From an uncultured Eubacteriales bacterium (GTDB taxonomy: Bacteria; Bacillota; Clostridia; Oscillospirales; Ruminococcaceae), in assembly GCA_900319075.1 (NCBI GenBank), contig ONMZ01000003.1, positions 1 through 64,000 on the forward strand: a stretch of DNA of 64,000 bases. Direction: 5' to 3'. The position numbers and the translations under genes were made by a program. The notes beneath the pieces were generated by a model, which saw only the letters and a list, made by a program, of their open reading frames with translations, was not told the DNA's origin and made no database searches. Below are positions 1 through 8,991 of the stretch, in pieces (the first letter of the stretch is position 1; each line of letters opens with the position of its first letter).

Positions 1-68
1 CTTGCCCACAAAAAACAGCAAAGAAACGCACCTGCAAAGACTGCTGCTTGTATTTTTGATCTTTTCAT
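1..68 (-). CDS. Partial gene: N-terminus with signal peptide
   Basis: Only the first 22 codons lie in the window. They run from an ATG at 68 and read MKRSKIQAAVFAGAFLCCFL, then WA, to the edge. A short basic start followed by a hydrophobic stretch with two cysteines looks like a Sec signal peptide or membrane anchor. A GGAAG ribosome site sits about seven bases upstream. The rest of the protein is outside the window, so its function cannot be told. Confidence 0.5.
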   Translation of the reverse strand, partial: MKRSKIQAAVFAGAFLCCFLWA

Positions 69-135
69 TTTTACACTTCCAGTTAGTCAAAAGCTTTTTA
101 TATGATACTATATTTACATAAAAAAGTCAAACCAT

Positions 136-180
136 AAAGGTCTGTACTCTTTTTCCGGGTACAGACCTTTTCTCGTTTTT
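136..180 (-). terminator. Hairpin terminator after the fused ABC gene
   Basis: A perfect 12-base inverted repeat (136-147 with 159-170) encloses an 11-base loop just beyond the stop codon of the minus-strand ABC gene. The T-tract on the minus side is interrupted, so termination may be partial. Confidence 0.65.
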
Positions 181-181
181 A

Positions 182-2887
182 CTATTCTGTGCGAAGGGCG
201 ATGACAGGATCTTTTTTCGCTGCACGCTTTGCAGGTATAAATCCGCCAAGCATGGTTATCGCCATGCTTATGAGTATAAGCACCGCACCATACAGCACCG
301 GCAGTCTTGCGGTTACGTCCACTCCCTCAGCAAGCCGCCTGATAATAGAATTTATGGGCAAAAGCAGTATCTCGGACAAGACGACTCCAAGGGTGCCCGA
401 ACAAAATCCTATTATAAAAGTCTCGGCGTTGAATACCTGAGAGATGTTGCGCTTTGATGCGCCAAGTGCTCTGAGTATCCCTATCTCCTTTGTTCTTTCA
501 AGCACGGAAATGTGGGTGATGATCCCTATCATTATGCTTGATACCACCAGCGACACGGCAACAAATGCCACGAGCACATAGGTTATTGCGTTTACGATAG
601 AGGTTATGGACTCGGTTATAAGCGCAACATAGTCGGTATAGGTTATAGCCTTGTCGCTTTCAACGGAGTCGTTATAATCCTTGATACACTGGTTTATCTT
701 ATCCTTATCCTCAAAGCTGTCGCAGTATATATTTATTGATGACGGGGAATCCAGGCTGACCTTGCCGAAGGACTCCATATTATCCTTATAGGAAGTGCCT
801 GCGATAAACTTGTCGTATATCTGTATAAGCAAAGTCCTGTTCTCGTCGGAGGCTGCCATCCGGTCAAGCAGCTTTGCCATTGTATTTTCATCTGACTGGG
901 TTGAAACATCTATGCCGCTGTAATACATAGCCATTGTGTACAGGCTCGCTTTATCTCCCACTCCCAGCGATGCGATATACTTTCGTGCATCTGCGACCTT
1001 TGCGTTGTCGTCGGCAGCGTCAAACTTCATACCGGTAAGCACATTTATATCCTTTGATGCTTCCTGTGCCTTGATAACCTCACTGGCATCTGTATGCTCT
1101 ATTATATAATTGGTCAGCGCAGCGTTATAACCTATAACAGAATCAATATCTACTGTTATGTCCTCTTTTTCTTTGACTATGCCGGATATTCTGACCGGTA
1201 TGGCGTTTTTTATCAGTCTTTGCTCGTCAAGCTCGCTGACGGTGGTAAATCTGCCGTCGATTCCTTTTACATATCTGTCGCAGGCAGGCACGATATAAAA
1301 GGTTCTTGAGCATACCTGCTCGTAGGAGAATATTTTTTCTCCCGCCTTTTCGCCGCTGCTTATTTTATCGGCGATCTCTGTGTACTCCTCTGCGGTGATG
1401 ATACCAAGCTGATAAAGTGCCTCGGCGGAAACAGAGCTGTTGCTGTCAAGAACAAGCATGACCTCATTATATTCGCTGCACCACTTGCCGTAAACAAGGT
1501 CATAATTGTTTTTAATGGCACTGCTCACCACCTGGTCTCCTGTGCCTTTCATTATTTCGGTAAAGTTTTCCGCCCCGGAACCGGTGCTGCCGTTGAGGGA
1601 TGAAAGGAAAGATGTGGGATTGCTGCTACTGCTATTGTTCTTTCGGGAGTTACGGTCGCTGCCTATTTTATCCGGATCGGCACTGCTGTTGATAAGCCTG
1701 TTTTTGCTGTCGTAGCTGAAAACCTCAAAACTCAGATCGTAAGTATATATCACTCCATTCTCCCCCAGATATTTGCGTATTTCGCTTTGGGGATCGTCAA
1801 GGTATTTCTTGAAGGAAGTCAGGTCGTTATCCATCACGCTGGATCGGCGTGTGTGCCTTCGCTCAAGTCTGTTATAGCTGGCATATACTGCGCCGCTGCG
1901 ATCTTGCGTATTTTCCTCTGATTTTTTCCGGTTGTTGTTAAGTGCGTTTATATCCAAAGCTCTGCTGTTTATGGTGATAGGATAGGAAAGCATGGTCTCT
2001 TTCTGCTTTTCATAGATATATGTATTCACGCCTGTGGAAAGAGCAAGTATAAGTGCTATACCGATAATTCCGATAGAGCCTGCAAAGGACGTAAGTATGG
2101 TCCTTCCCTTTTTGGTACGAAGATTATTAAAGCTAAGAGCAAGGGATGTGCGAAAGCTCATTTTTGCCCTGCCCTGCTTTGCAGAGCCGTTTACCTTTTC
2201 CTTTTGGGGATAAAACGGGTCGCTGTCATCGGTCACATGACCGTCTTTGAGTCTGATTATCCTTGTGGCATACTCCTGGGCAAGCTCGGGATTGTGTGTC
2301 ACCATCACCACAAGCCTGTCCTTTGCCACCTCTTTAAGAAGCTCCATGACCTGTATAGACGTTTGGGAATCAAGCGCACCGGTAGGCTCATCTGCAAGAA
2401 GTATATCCGGATCATTTACAAGGGCACGGGCAATCGCCACACGCTGCATCTGTCCGCCGGAAAGCTGGTTGGGCCTTTTGTGGATATGCTGTGCAAGCCC
2501 CACATCTTCAAGTGCTTTTTTTGCACGTTTTTTTCTTTCTCCTCTGGATACGCCGCCGATGGTCAGAGCCAGTTCCACATTTGCCAGAACGGACTGATGC
2601 TGTATAAGATTATAGCTTTGAAATACAAATCCTATGGAGTGATTGCGGTAAGAATCCCAGTCTTTATTCTTGTACTCCTTTGTGGAGACTGAGTTTATAA
2701 TAAGCTCTCCGCTGTCATATCTGTCAAGTCCGCCGATGATGTTTAAAAGGGTGGTCTTGCCGCTTCCCGACGGTCCGAGGACGGCAACAAACTCGCTGTC
2801 CCGCAGATCAAGACTGACGTTGTCAAGCGCTTTTTGCACCAGCGAACCTGTTTTGTACTGTTTTGATATGTTTTTGATCTGAAGCAA
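182..2887 (-). CDS. MacB-like ABC transporter, ATPase fused to FtsX permease
   Basis: This 901-residue protein joins a LolD-type ATPase to an FtsX permease. Walker A (GPSGSGKTT) lies at 38-46, the LSGGQ signature at 142-146 and Walker B (ILLADEP) near 162-168. After a charged linker a first membrane helix lies near 265-290, then a large extracytoplasmic region rich in Ser and Asn (about 300-760), then three C-terminal helices ending in an [14 protein letters not shown] coupling motif. In the family such proteins export peptides or lipoproteins, or sense antimicrobial peptides. The start is a TTG with AGGAG nine bases upstream. It is transcribed alone from its own promoter, divergent from a second FtsX system. 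The substrate cannot be inferred. Confidence 0.9.
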   Translation of the reverse strand: MLQIKNISKQYKTGSLVQKALDNVSLDLRDSEFVAVLGPSGSGKTTLLNIIGGLDRYDSGELIINSVSTKEYKNKDWDSYRNHSIGFVFQSYNLIQHQSVLANVELALTIGGVSRGERKKRAKKALEDVGLAQHIHKRPNQLSGGQMQRVAIARALVNDPDILLADEPTGALDSQTSIQVMELLKEVAKDRLVVMVTHNPELAQEYATRIIRLKDGHVTDDSDPFYPQKEKVNGSAKQGRAKMSFRTSLALSFNNLRTKKGRTILTSFAGSIGIIGIALILALSTGVNTYIYEKQKETMLSYPITINSRALDINALNNNRKKSEENTQDRSGAVYASYNRLERRHTRRSSVMDNDLTSFKKYLDDPQSEIRKYLGENGVIYTYDLSFEVFSYDSKNRLINSSADPDKIGSDRNSRKNNSSSSNPTSFLSSLNGSTGSGAENFTEIMKGTGDQVVSSAIKNNYDLVYGKWCSEYNEVMLVLDSNSSVSAEALYQLGIITAEEYTEIADKISSGEKAGEKIFSYEQVCSRTFYIVPACDRYVKGIDGRFTTVSELDEQRLIKNAIPVRISGIVKEKEDITVDIDSVIGYNAALTNYIIEHTDASEVIKAQEASKDINVLTGMKFDAADDNAKVADARKYIASLGVGDKASLYTMAMYYSGIDVSTQSDENTMAKLLDRMAASDENRTLLIQIYDKFIAGTSYKDNMESFGKVSLDSPSSINIYCDSFEDKDKINQCIKDYNDSVESDKAITYTDYVALITESITSIVNAITYVLVAFVAVSLVVSSIMIGIITHISVLERTKEIGILRALGASKRNISQVFNAETFIIGFCSGTLGVVLSEILLLPINSIIRRLAEGVDVTARLPVLYGAVLILISMAITMLGGFIPAKRAAKKDPVIALRTE

Positions 2888-2913
2888 TTACATCCGCTCC
2901 TCTCTTATACAAT

Positions 2914-2942
2914 AATATACCACAACACCTTACTTTCGTCAA
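2914..2942 (-). promoter_or_regulatory. Promoter of the fused ABC gene
   Basis: TTGACG at 2937-2942 and TATATT at 2914-2919 on the minus strand, with a 17-base spacer, lie just upstream of the ribosome site. Confidence 0.75.
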
Positions 2943-3105
2943 CGATATAATTTTAGAATCCCCCGGAAATATTCTTGCAAACAGAGTATAAAATTACGCA
3001 GCTGCGCCATTTTTGTGTTTTAATGATTTTTTAAGAATTACCATGTTATACTTTGATTACACTAAGAGATACACCACCGCAGACAAAAGAAAGGGGATAA
3101 TCAAA

Positions 3106-3420
3106 ATGACAAAAAACACATTTGTAAACAGACTTTCAGCAAGAGCTGAGATTACACAGGAGCAAAGCAGGATAGTTGTTGATGCCATAGAGGATCACAA
3201 CCTCTTTGCAAAGGACGAAAAAGATCTAATCGTTTCCGACATCGCACAGCAGCTTGGCTGCGGTGAAAAGCAGGCGCAAAGATATTTTTGCGAGGCTTCA
3301 AGGATCATACGCAGCGAGATAAAAGATCATGCGGTAATGTGGATTGCCGGAACCACGGTAGTAGTTATTGCAGGGATAGTTGTTATGAGAATGAGAAAGA
3401 ACAAGGATAAGGAGAAGTAA
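3106..3420 (+). CDS. Small membrane-anchored protein of unknown function
   Basis: This 104-residue protein starts at the ATG at 3106, with AAGGGG ten bases upstream. In-frame codons further upstream lack a ribosome site. The first 75 residues are charged and helical, and the segment reading SDIAQQLGCGEKQAQRYF resembles a helix-turn-helix. A single C-terminal membrane helix (about 78-96) ends in RMRKNKDKEK, so the soluble part should be cytoplasmic. The stop is one base before the FtsX permease start, so the genes are coupled. I infer an accessory or regulatory subunit of that exporter; the DNA-binding idea is weak. Confidence 0.7.
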   Translation: MTKNTFVNRLSARAEITQEQSRIVVDAIEDHNLFAKDEKDLIVSDIAQQLGCGEKQAQRYFCEASRIIRSEIKDHAVMWIAGTTVVVIAGIVVMRMRKNKDKEK

Positions 3421-3421
3421 G

Positions 3422-5788
3422 ATGTTTTTTACTATCTTAAAAAAAGACCTCAGACGAGGCAGAACGATGAACACCATAATCCTATTGTTCATCATCATCT
3501 CGGTAATGTTCATATCAGGCAGCGTAAACAGTATGATATCCGTTACGTCATCGCTTGATAACTACTTTGATAAAGCAGGCATGCCCGATGTTGCGTGCGC
3601 AACCTACAACAGGACAGAAACCCAGACCGTCGATCAGGTGCTTGAAAAGGACATGGACAAAATATCAAAGATCGAGCACGAGCAGATATGGTTCATGGAG
3701 CACAATGAGATCACCCTTGCGGGCAATAAGGAAACAGGCTTCAAATCCTCAATAAACCTTATGCCCATAAGCGAAACAAAGCTCAATTACTTTGACGAGA
3801 ACAAGCAAAAGATAACAAGCGTGAAAAAGGGCGAGATACTTATTGCAAACAAGTTCCTGGGTCAGTCCGATATAAAGGTCGGCGATACCATCACCCTGCA
3901 CCTCGGAAATGTCGAAAAGGATCTCAAGGTAAGCGGCACATTCTACGATGCAGCACTCGGCTCGGCACTTATGGGCATCGGCAGAATGATCGTCAACGAC
4001 GAGGACGCACAGCCGTTTATGCAGGAGGCTGAAAAGCTCGGCACAAAGACCAAATTCTACTACATCACCACAGATCACGCCGATGACATCGTAGACACGC
4101 TCAACAAATCAGACCTGAGCTTTGTGTTCAGCGGAAAAAAGGAGTTTATCAAATCCTCCTACCTCTTTGATATGATAGTTGCCCTGCTGCTTTTGGCAGT
4201 AAGCGCAATACTGATAATCGTATCACTCATTGTTCTGAGATTTACCATCTCCTTCACCATTTCGTCAGAGTTCAGAGAGATAGGCGTTATGAAAGCCATC
4301 GGTCTTGGCAATATGAAAATACGCAGCCAGTACCTTGTAAAGTACCTTGCTATCTCGGTCGTTGCCGCAGTGATAGGCACAGCCCTCAGTTTCCCATTCG
4401 GCGACCTGCTCACAGACCTCTCCTCGTCCTCGGTAATGGTCGAGTCAAGCAGCAACATCTTCATCAACATCATCTGTGCGATAGCAGTAGTTGCAGTGAT
4501 AATGCTGTTCGCACTCATCTGCACAAGAAAAGCAAACAAGCTCTCCCCTGTTGACGCTATCAGAAACGGTCAGACAGGTGAAAGATTCAAGAGAAAAGGC
4601 TTTCTCAGACTTTCCAAGTCACGCCTTGGCGCAACGACCTTTATGGCATCGAACGATGTAATAAGCGCACCAAAGAAGTTTCTTATCATCATCGTTGTGT
4701 TCGTACTCACTATGCTGCCCATACAGTTCCTTGACATCTGCGCCGATACCCTCAACAGCAAGCAAACTCTCTCGCTGCTTGCGTGCATACCTGCGGATGT
4801 GGCTTTCAGCAATAACGATAACAGATATGACAGCAGCAGGCAGAGCATTACGGATAAGTATAAGAAAATGGAGCAGACGCTTGCCGATAACGGCATACCC
4901 GCACGAGTTTTCCAGGAAATGATGATATCCTGCAAACAGGAGTTCGGCGGCAAAGCAACAAAAGTCATTGGCATACAGGGCGTAAACAACAAGGCAGATG
5001 AACACATCTACACCAAGGGCAGCGCCCCGCAGAACAAGGACGAGGTCGCTATCCAGCCCGCCACCGCAAAAGAGCTTGGCGCAGACATCGGCGACACCAT
5101 AACCGTCACCGTGGGTGACAAAAAATACGACCTTATCATTTCGGGTATGTACGATGCTATGATGAATATGGGACACAGCATCAGATTCCACGAGGATCTT
5201 GACCTTGACTACAACTTTATCAGCGGCAGCTTCTCCGCACAGATCCTCTTCACCGATGACCCGAGCGAAAAGGAAGTTGAAAAGCGCATCGAAAAGATAA
5301 AGGACTTATTCCCCGACATCGTCGATGTAAAAACAGGCGCACAGCAAGCGCAGGACACGACCGAGGTAGGACCTGTATTTGATACAATAAAGTTTTTCTT
5401 CCTTATCCTCTCCGCTGCGATAGTTATAATGGTCGCAGTGCTTATGGAAAGATCAATGGTAATCAAGGAAACGAGCGAGATAGCAACGCTGAAAGCTATC
5501 GGCTTCAAGGATAATAAGATAATCAAATGGCACACCAAGAGATTTATCATCACCGCAGTTATTTCAGCTGTCATCTCAGGCTTCCTGGCGCTGCCCGTAT
5601 CAAAGCTAATAGGCAACCCAATATTCAGCTTTATGGGCGTAAACAGCGGCATCACCTACTCCATGAACACACTAAGAGTTGCGGTGATCTACCCGGTAGC
5701 GATAATGGCACTTATGGCAATAAGCGTATGGATCACAGCGGCGTATACAAAACGCATCACCGCTCAGCAGACATCAAGCATAGAGTAA
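3422..5788 (+). CDS. FtsX-family ABC transporter permease
   Basis: The 788-residue protein has the ten-helix layout of long FtsX permeases. An N-terminal helix (17-40) is followed by an extracytoplasmic MacB-like domain and three helices (about 245-375), then a further helix near 410-435, a second extracytoplasmic domain, and three C-terminal helices. FREIGVMKAIGLG and TSEIATLKAIGF are the paired coupling motifs that touch the ATPase. AAGGAG lies seven bases before the ATG. The cognate ATPase follows 18 bases later and a two-component system lies downstream. This resembles bacitracin/BceAB-type or lipoprotein exporters, but the substrate is unknown. Confidence 0.9.
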   Translation: MFFTILKKDLRRGRTMNTIILLFIIISVMFISGSVNSMISVTSSLDNYFDKAGMPDVACATYNRTETQTVDQVLEKDMDKISKIEHEQIWFMEHNEITLAGNKETGFKSSINLMPISETKLNYFDENKQKITSVKKGEILIANKFLGQSDIKVGDTITLHLGNVEKDLKVSGTFYDAALGSALMGIGRMIVNDEDAQPFMQEAEKLGTKTKFYYITTDHADDIVDTLNKSDLSFVFSGKKEFIKSSYLFDMIVALLLLAVSAILIIVSLIVLRFTISFTISSEFREIGVMKAIGLGNMKIRSQYLVKYLAISVVAAVIGTALSFPFGDLLTDLSSSSVMVESSSNIFINIICAIAVVAVIMLFALICTRKANKLSPVDAIRNGQTGERFKRKGFLRLSKSRLGATTFMASNDVISAPKKFLIIIVVFVLTMLPIQFLDICADTLNSKQTLSLLACIPADVAFSNNDNRYDSSRQSITDKYKKMEQTLADNGIPARVFQEMMISCKQEFGGKATKVIGIQGVNNKADEHIYTKGSAPQNKDEVAIQPATAKELGADIGDTITVTVGDKKYDLIISGMYDAMMNMGHSIRFHEDLDLDYNFISGSFSAQILFTDDPSEKEVEKRIEKIKDLFPDIVDVKTGAQQAQDTTEVGPVFDTIKFFFLILSAAIVIMVAVLMERSMVIKETSEIATLKAIGFKDNKIIKWHTKRFIITAVISAVISGFLALPVSKLIGNPIFSFMGVNSGITYSMNTLRVAVIYPVAIMALMAISVWITAAYTKRITAQQTSSIE

Positions 5789-5806
5789 GAGAAAAGGAGA
5801 AAAACT

Positions 5807-6577
5807 ATGGCACAAAAAATACTCAAGGTCACAGACCTGTGCAAGACATACATCACCAACAAAAAACAGAACAACGCTCTGCGTAATGTGAGCTTTGAAG
5901 TAAACAAAGGGGAAATGGTGGCAATAATGGGACCCTCGGGCTCAGGCAAATCAACGCTGCTTTACACCGCCTCGGGAATGGACGACGCAACCTCCGGCGA
6001 GGTGGAACTGGACGGTGAGAACATTGCAGCAATGACGAAAAAAAAGCTGGCAAACGTTCGGCTTGAAAAAATGGGGTTCATATTCCAGCAGATGCATATG
6101 CTCAAAAACCTGACTATCCTTGATAATATAATCCTTCCCGCTACCGAGGCTAAAAGCAAAAAACGCAGCCGAAAGGAAATAAAGGAACAGGGCGAGTCGC
6201 TGATGCGAAAAATGGGCATAATCGAAACAGCAGGCAACGATATAAACGAGGTGTCTGGCGGACAGCTGCAAAGAGCCTGCATCTGCCGCAGCATGATAAA
6301 CGATCCCAAGATAATTTTCGCTGACGAGCCCACAGGTGCTCTTAACAGAAGCTCCTCAGACGAGGTAATGGATATGCTTTGCTCACTCAACCGTGACGGC
6401 ACAACGATAATGATGGTAACTCACGATGCAAGGGTTGCTTCAAAATGTTCAAGGGTGCTGTTTATCGTAGACGGTGAGATAAGAGGCGAAAAGGAGCTTG
6501 GCATTTTCTCCGAGGGTATGAATATCCGTGAGCGTGAAAGAACGCTGAATAACTGGCTTATGGAAATGGGCTGGTAG
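5807..6577 (+). CDS. ABC transporter ATP-binding protein (LolD/MacB type)
   Basis: A 256-residue cytoplasmic ATPase that powers the FtsX permease encoded just upstream. Walker A (GPSGSGKST) is at 42-50, the Q-loop at FIFQQ (91-95), the SGGQ signature at 150-153 and Walker B (IIFADEP) at 169-175, followed by the H-loop histidine in MVTHDA. The last 30 residues form a charged extension. A GAAAAGGAG-like site precedes the ATG. It closes the operon: a hairpin follows, and then the promoter of the regulator genes. Confidence 0.93.
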   Translation: MAQKILKVTDLCKTYITNKKQNNALRNVSFEVNKGEMVAIMGPSGSGKSTLLYTASGMDDATSGEVELDGENIAAMTKKKLANVRLEKMGFIFQQMHMLKNLTILDNIILPATEAKSKKRSRKEIKEQGESLMRKMGIIETAGNDINEVSGGQLQRACICRSMINDPKIIFADEPTGALNRSSSDEVMDMLCSLNRDGTTIMMVTHDARVASKCSRVLFIVDGEIRGEKELGIFSEGMNIRERERTLNNWLMEMGW

Positions 6578-6597
6578 TAGGGATCAGGAAGAAAAAG

Positions 6598-6645
6598 AGC
6601 ACCCGATAATGACATCGATCGGTCATCATCGGGTGCTTTGCTCTT
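6598..6645 (+). terminator. Hairpin terminator after ABC operon
   Basis: A 16-base inverted repeat with one mismatch (6598-6613 with 6622-6637) is followed by a modest T-rich stretch. Confidence 0.65.
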
Positions 6646-6649
6646 TTAC

Positions 6650-6678
6650 TTGACAAGCTTACATAGCTATGCTATCCT
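6650..6678 (+). promoter_or_regulatory. Promoter of the response regulator operon
   Basis: TTGACA at 6650-6655 and TATCCT at 6673-6678 with a 17-base spacer. It lies right after the ABC terminator, so the regulator genes have their own start. Confidence 0.75.
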
Positions 6679-6713
6679 TAAATAAAGGTAAACTATCAAA
6701 ATGGAGTGATGAT

Positions 6714-7376
6714 ATGATAGATATACTTATTACCGAGGACAATAAGGAGCTTTCCACGCTGATGAGCGATTTTCTGCGGGCAGAGGGCTATACCGTCACC
6801 GTGGCGGACAGCGGAGAGAAAGCCGTCGATATTTTTGAAAAATACGGTGCAAGACTGGTGCTGCTTGACATTATGCTCCCGGGAATGGACGGGTTTTCGG
6901 TGTGCGAGCGCATCAGGAAAAAAGACGATACACCGATTTTTATTCTAAGCGCAAAGGGCGATAAAAGCGACAAACTCAACGGACTTATGATAGGTGCGGA
7001 CGATTACCTTGAAAAGCCGTTTGATATAGATATTCTCCTTGCAAAGATCGCCGGAGTTTTCAAACGCAGATACTCACTTGACGAAGTGGTAAGCGGTGAC
7101 CTTCGGCTTAATAAATCAGAAAAAACAGCATTTCGCAACGAAAAGCTCCTTGAAATGACTCCAAAAGAATTTGAGCTTTTGCAGCTGCTTGTGGAAAATG
7201 CCGGCAAGACCCTTACTAAAGATTTTCTTTTTAACAGAGTGTGGGGCAGCGACAGCTTTTCCGAACAGCAGACTTTGACCGTACATATAAAATGGCTGAG
7301 AGAAAAGATAGAAAACGACCCTAAAAAGCCTGTTCGCATACAGACTGTATGGGGTGTGGGGTATAAATTCGTATGA
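6714..7376 (+). CDS. OmpR-family response regulator
   Basis: This 220-residue regulator has an N-terminal receiver domain (about 1-115) with the phosphoacceptor Asp52 in LVLLDIMLPGMDG, an acidic pair near residues 8-9 and the conserved lysine in EKPFD. The C-terminal winged-helix DNA-binding domain (about 125-220) contains the usual WGVGYKF ending. The ATG at 6714 follows GGAG by seven bases; the in-frame start at 6669 overlaps the promoter and is rejected. It overlaps the kinase gene by four bases. The likely target is one or both nearby FtsX exporters, by analogy with BceRS-type loci (inference). Confidence 0.94.
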   Translation: MIDILITEDNKELSTLMSDFLRAEGYTVTVADSGEKAVDIFEKYGARLVLLDIMLPGMDGFSVCERIRKKDDTPIFILSAKGDKSDKLNGLMIGADDYLEKPFDIDILLAKIAGVFKRRYSLDEVVSGDLRLNKSEKTAFRNEKLLEMTPKEFELLQLLVENAGKTLTKDFLFNRVWGSDSFSEQQTLTVHIKWLREKIENDPKKPVRIQTVWGVGYKFV

Positions 7377-8599
7377 AAAAAAACAGCATATTATTAGTAG
7401 TTTCCCTGATCGTTATCACAGCCGTTTTTGCAGCGGCGAACATATGGCTCGGCTCTGCCGAAAAGACTCAGGGCAGACCGTATATGGTTGAGATAAACAG
7501 ACTTTGTAAACAGATAGAAAATGAACAGACTCCCGATATTTCCCAATGCGAATATGTCACCTCTGTTACCGAGCAGTCACAAAGCAGCGATTTTTTCAAC
7601 TCAAAAAGCGATAACTACATAAAGCAGATAAACGGAAAGCTTTACCGGTTTGATTACAGCGGCAGCACCGGCGATCTTGGAAAGGCAAGACTTATACTTA
7701 ATATATCACTGGGTACATTGAGCATTTTGCTTATAGCTGTGCTGGTCTATTTTCGTTTGCGTCTTTTGCGCCCCTTCAACAAGCTTTCAAACGTACCCTA
7801 TGACCTGTCAAAAGGCAAGCTTACACAGCCACTTGACGAAAGTAAGAACAGATACTTTGGAAAATTCGTCTGGGGAGTTAATATGCTGCGTGAAAATATT
7901 ATTGACCAGAAAGAACAGGAGCTTGAGCTGCTTAAAGAAAAACAGACCCTTATTCTTTCCATTTCCCACGATATAAAAACCCCTCTTTCGGCAATAAAAC
8001 TTTACTCAAAAGCTATGACAAAAGGCATTTATACAGACAAGGAAAAGCTCGCCGAGGCAGCAAGAAATATTGACAGGAATGCAGACGACATTGAAAGATT
8101 CGTGACCCAGCTGACGCATTCGGCAAACGAAGATTTTCTCCATCTGGAAGTTGAGGAAGGTGAGTTTTACCTGTCTGAGCTGCTTGAGTCTGTAAAAGAG
8201 CATTACGCACAAAGACTTCATGAATGCGGTACCCTCTTTACTGTGGACAATCCTCTTGATTGTATCCTTAAAGGAGATCTCCGCAGAAGCATCGAGGTAA
8301 TGCGTAACCTTATGGAAAATGCTTTGAAATACGGCGACGGCAAGTATATTAACATTTGCGTCACCCAGGAGGACAACTGCAAGCTGGTTTGCGTTGCAAA
8401 CAGCGGCTGTACCCTGCCCCGGGGGGAGATGCTGCATATTTTCGACAGCTTCTGGCGAGGCTCAAACAGCGCAGATAAAAGCGGAAGCGGTCTTGGTCTG
8501 TATATTTGCAGACAACTTATGCTGAAAATGAACGGAGAGATATTTGCCGAGCAAAAAGACGGAGAGATGCACGTGACCGTGGTCTTTCCAAAGGCTTAA
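7373..8599 (+). CDS. Sensor histidine kinase
   Basis: A 408-residue kinase with two membrane helices (5-27 and 107-128) framing an 80-residue extracytoplasmic sensor. A HAMP-like linker follows, then the H-box with His199 in SISHDIKTPLSAIK, an N-box around NLMENALKYGDG and a GSGLGLYI G-box. It phosphorylates the regulator encoded immediately upstream, with which it shares an ATGA overlap. The sensor region is larger than in intramembrane-sensing BceS kinases, so it probably senses an external ligand directly. The ligand cannot be told. Confidence 0.92.
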   Translation: MKKNSILLVVSLIVITAVFAAANIWLGSAEKTQGRPYMVEINRLCKQIENEQTPDISQCEYVTSVTEQSQSSDFFNSKSDNYIKQINGKLYRFDYSGSTGDLGKARLILNISLGTLSILLIAVLVYFRLRLLRPFNKLSNVPYDLSKGKLTQPLDESKNRYFGKFVWGVNMLRENIIDQKEQELELLKEKQTLILSISHDIKTPLSAIKLYSKAMTKGIYTDKEKLAEAARNIDRNADDIERFVTQLTHSANEDFLHLEVEEGEFYLSELLESVKEHYAQRLHECGTLFTVDNPLDCILKGDLRRSIEVMRNLMENALKYGDGKYINICVTQEDNCKLVCVANSGCTLPRGEMLHIFDSFWRGSNSADKSGSGLGLYICRQLMLKMNGEIFAEQKDGEMHVTVVFPKA

Positions 8600-8611
8600 C
8601 AAGGAGTAACA

Positions 8612-8977
8612 ATGAATATACAAAAACTTGAATATGACCTTACCGTTTGCAAGGTAAGCACTTTTGATGAAATAAATACAAAAATCAAGCTGTTTTTTAT
8701 AAGCAGGACAGATGAAGAAATATCCCTTGTATGTCCCACAAAGGATGTACCGCTTAACACCTGCGCCCGTGAGGACGGCTGGAAAGCCTTTCGTATATGT
8801 GGAACGCTGGATTTTTCTCTGATCGGTATCCTTTCAAAGATAACAGATATTCTTGCACGTCACAACATAGGAGTGTTTGCTGTCTCTACCTATAACACCG
8901 ATTATATACTTGTGAAAAAAGAACGCTTTGATGAGGCGCTTTCTGCTCTGAACAGATCAGGTTATACAATTGTTTGA
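8612..8977 (+). CDS. ACT-domain protein
   Basis: This 121-residue protein looks like a stand-alone ACT-type amino acid sensor. The second half (ICGTLDFSLIGILSKITDILARHNIGVFAVSTYNTDYILV) has the beta-alpha-beta-beta-alpha-beta pattern and spacing of the ACT_7/CASTOR-like group. It follows the kinase by 12 bases and precedes uvrC by 14, so all are probably one transcript. Proteins of this group bind amino acids and often lack catalytic activity. A regulatory role is inferred from the fold only. Confidence 0.75.
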   Translation: MNIQKLEYDLTVCKVSTFDEINTKIKLFFISRTDEEISLVCPTKDVPLNTCAREDGWKAFRICGTLDFSLIGILSKITDILARHNIGVFAVSTYNTDYILVKKERFDEALSALNRSGYTIV

Positions 8978-8991
8978 TAAGGAGTTAATAA

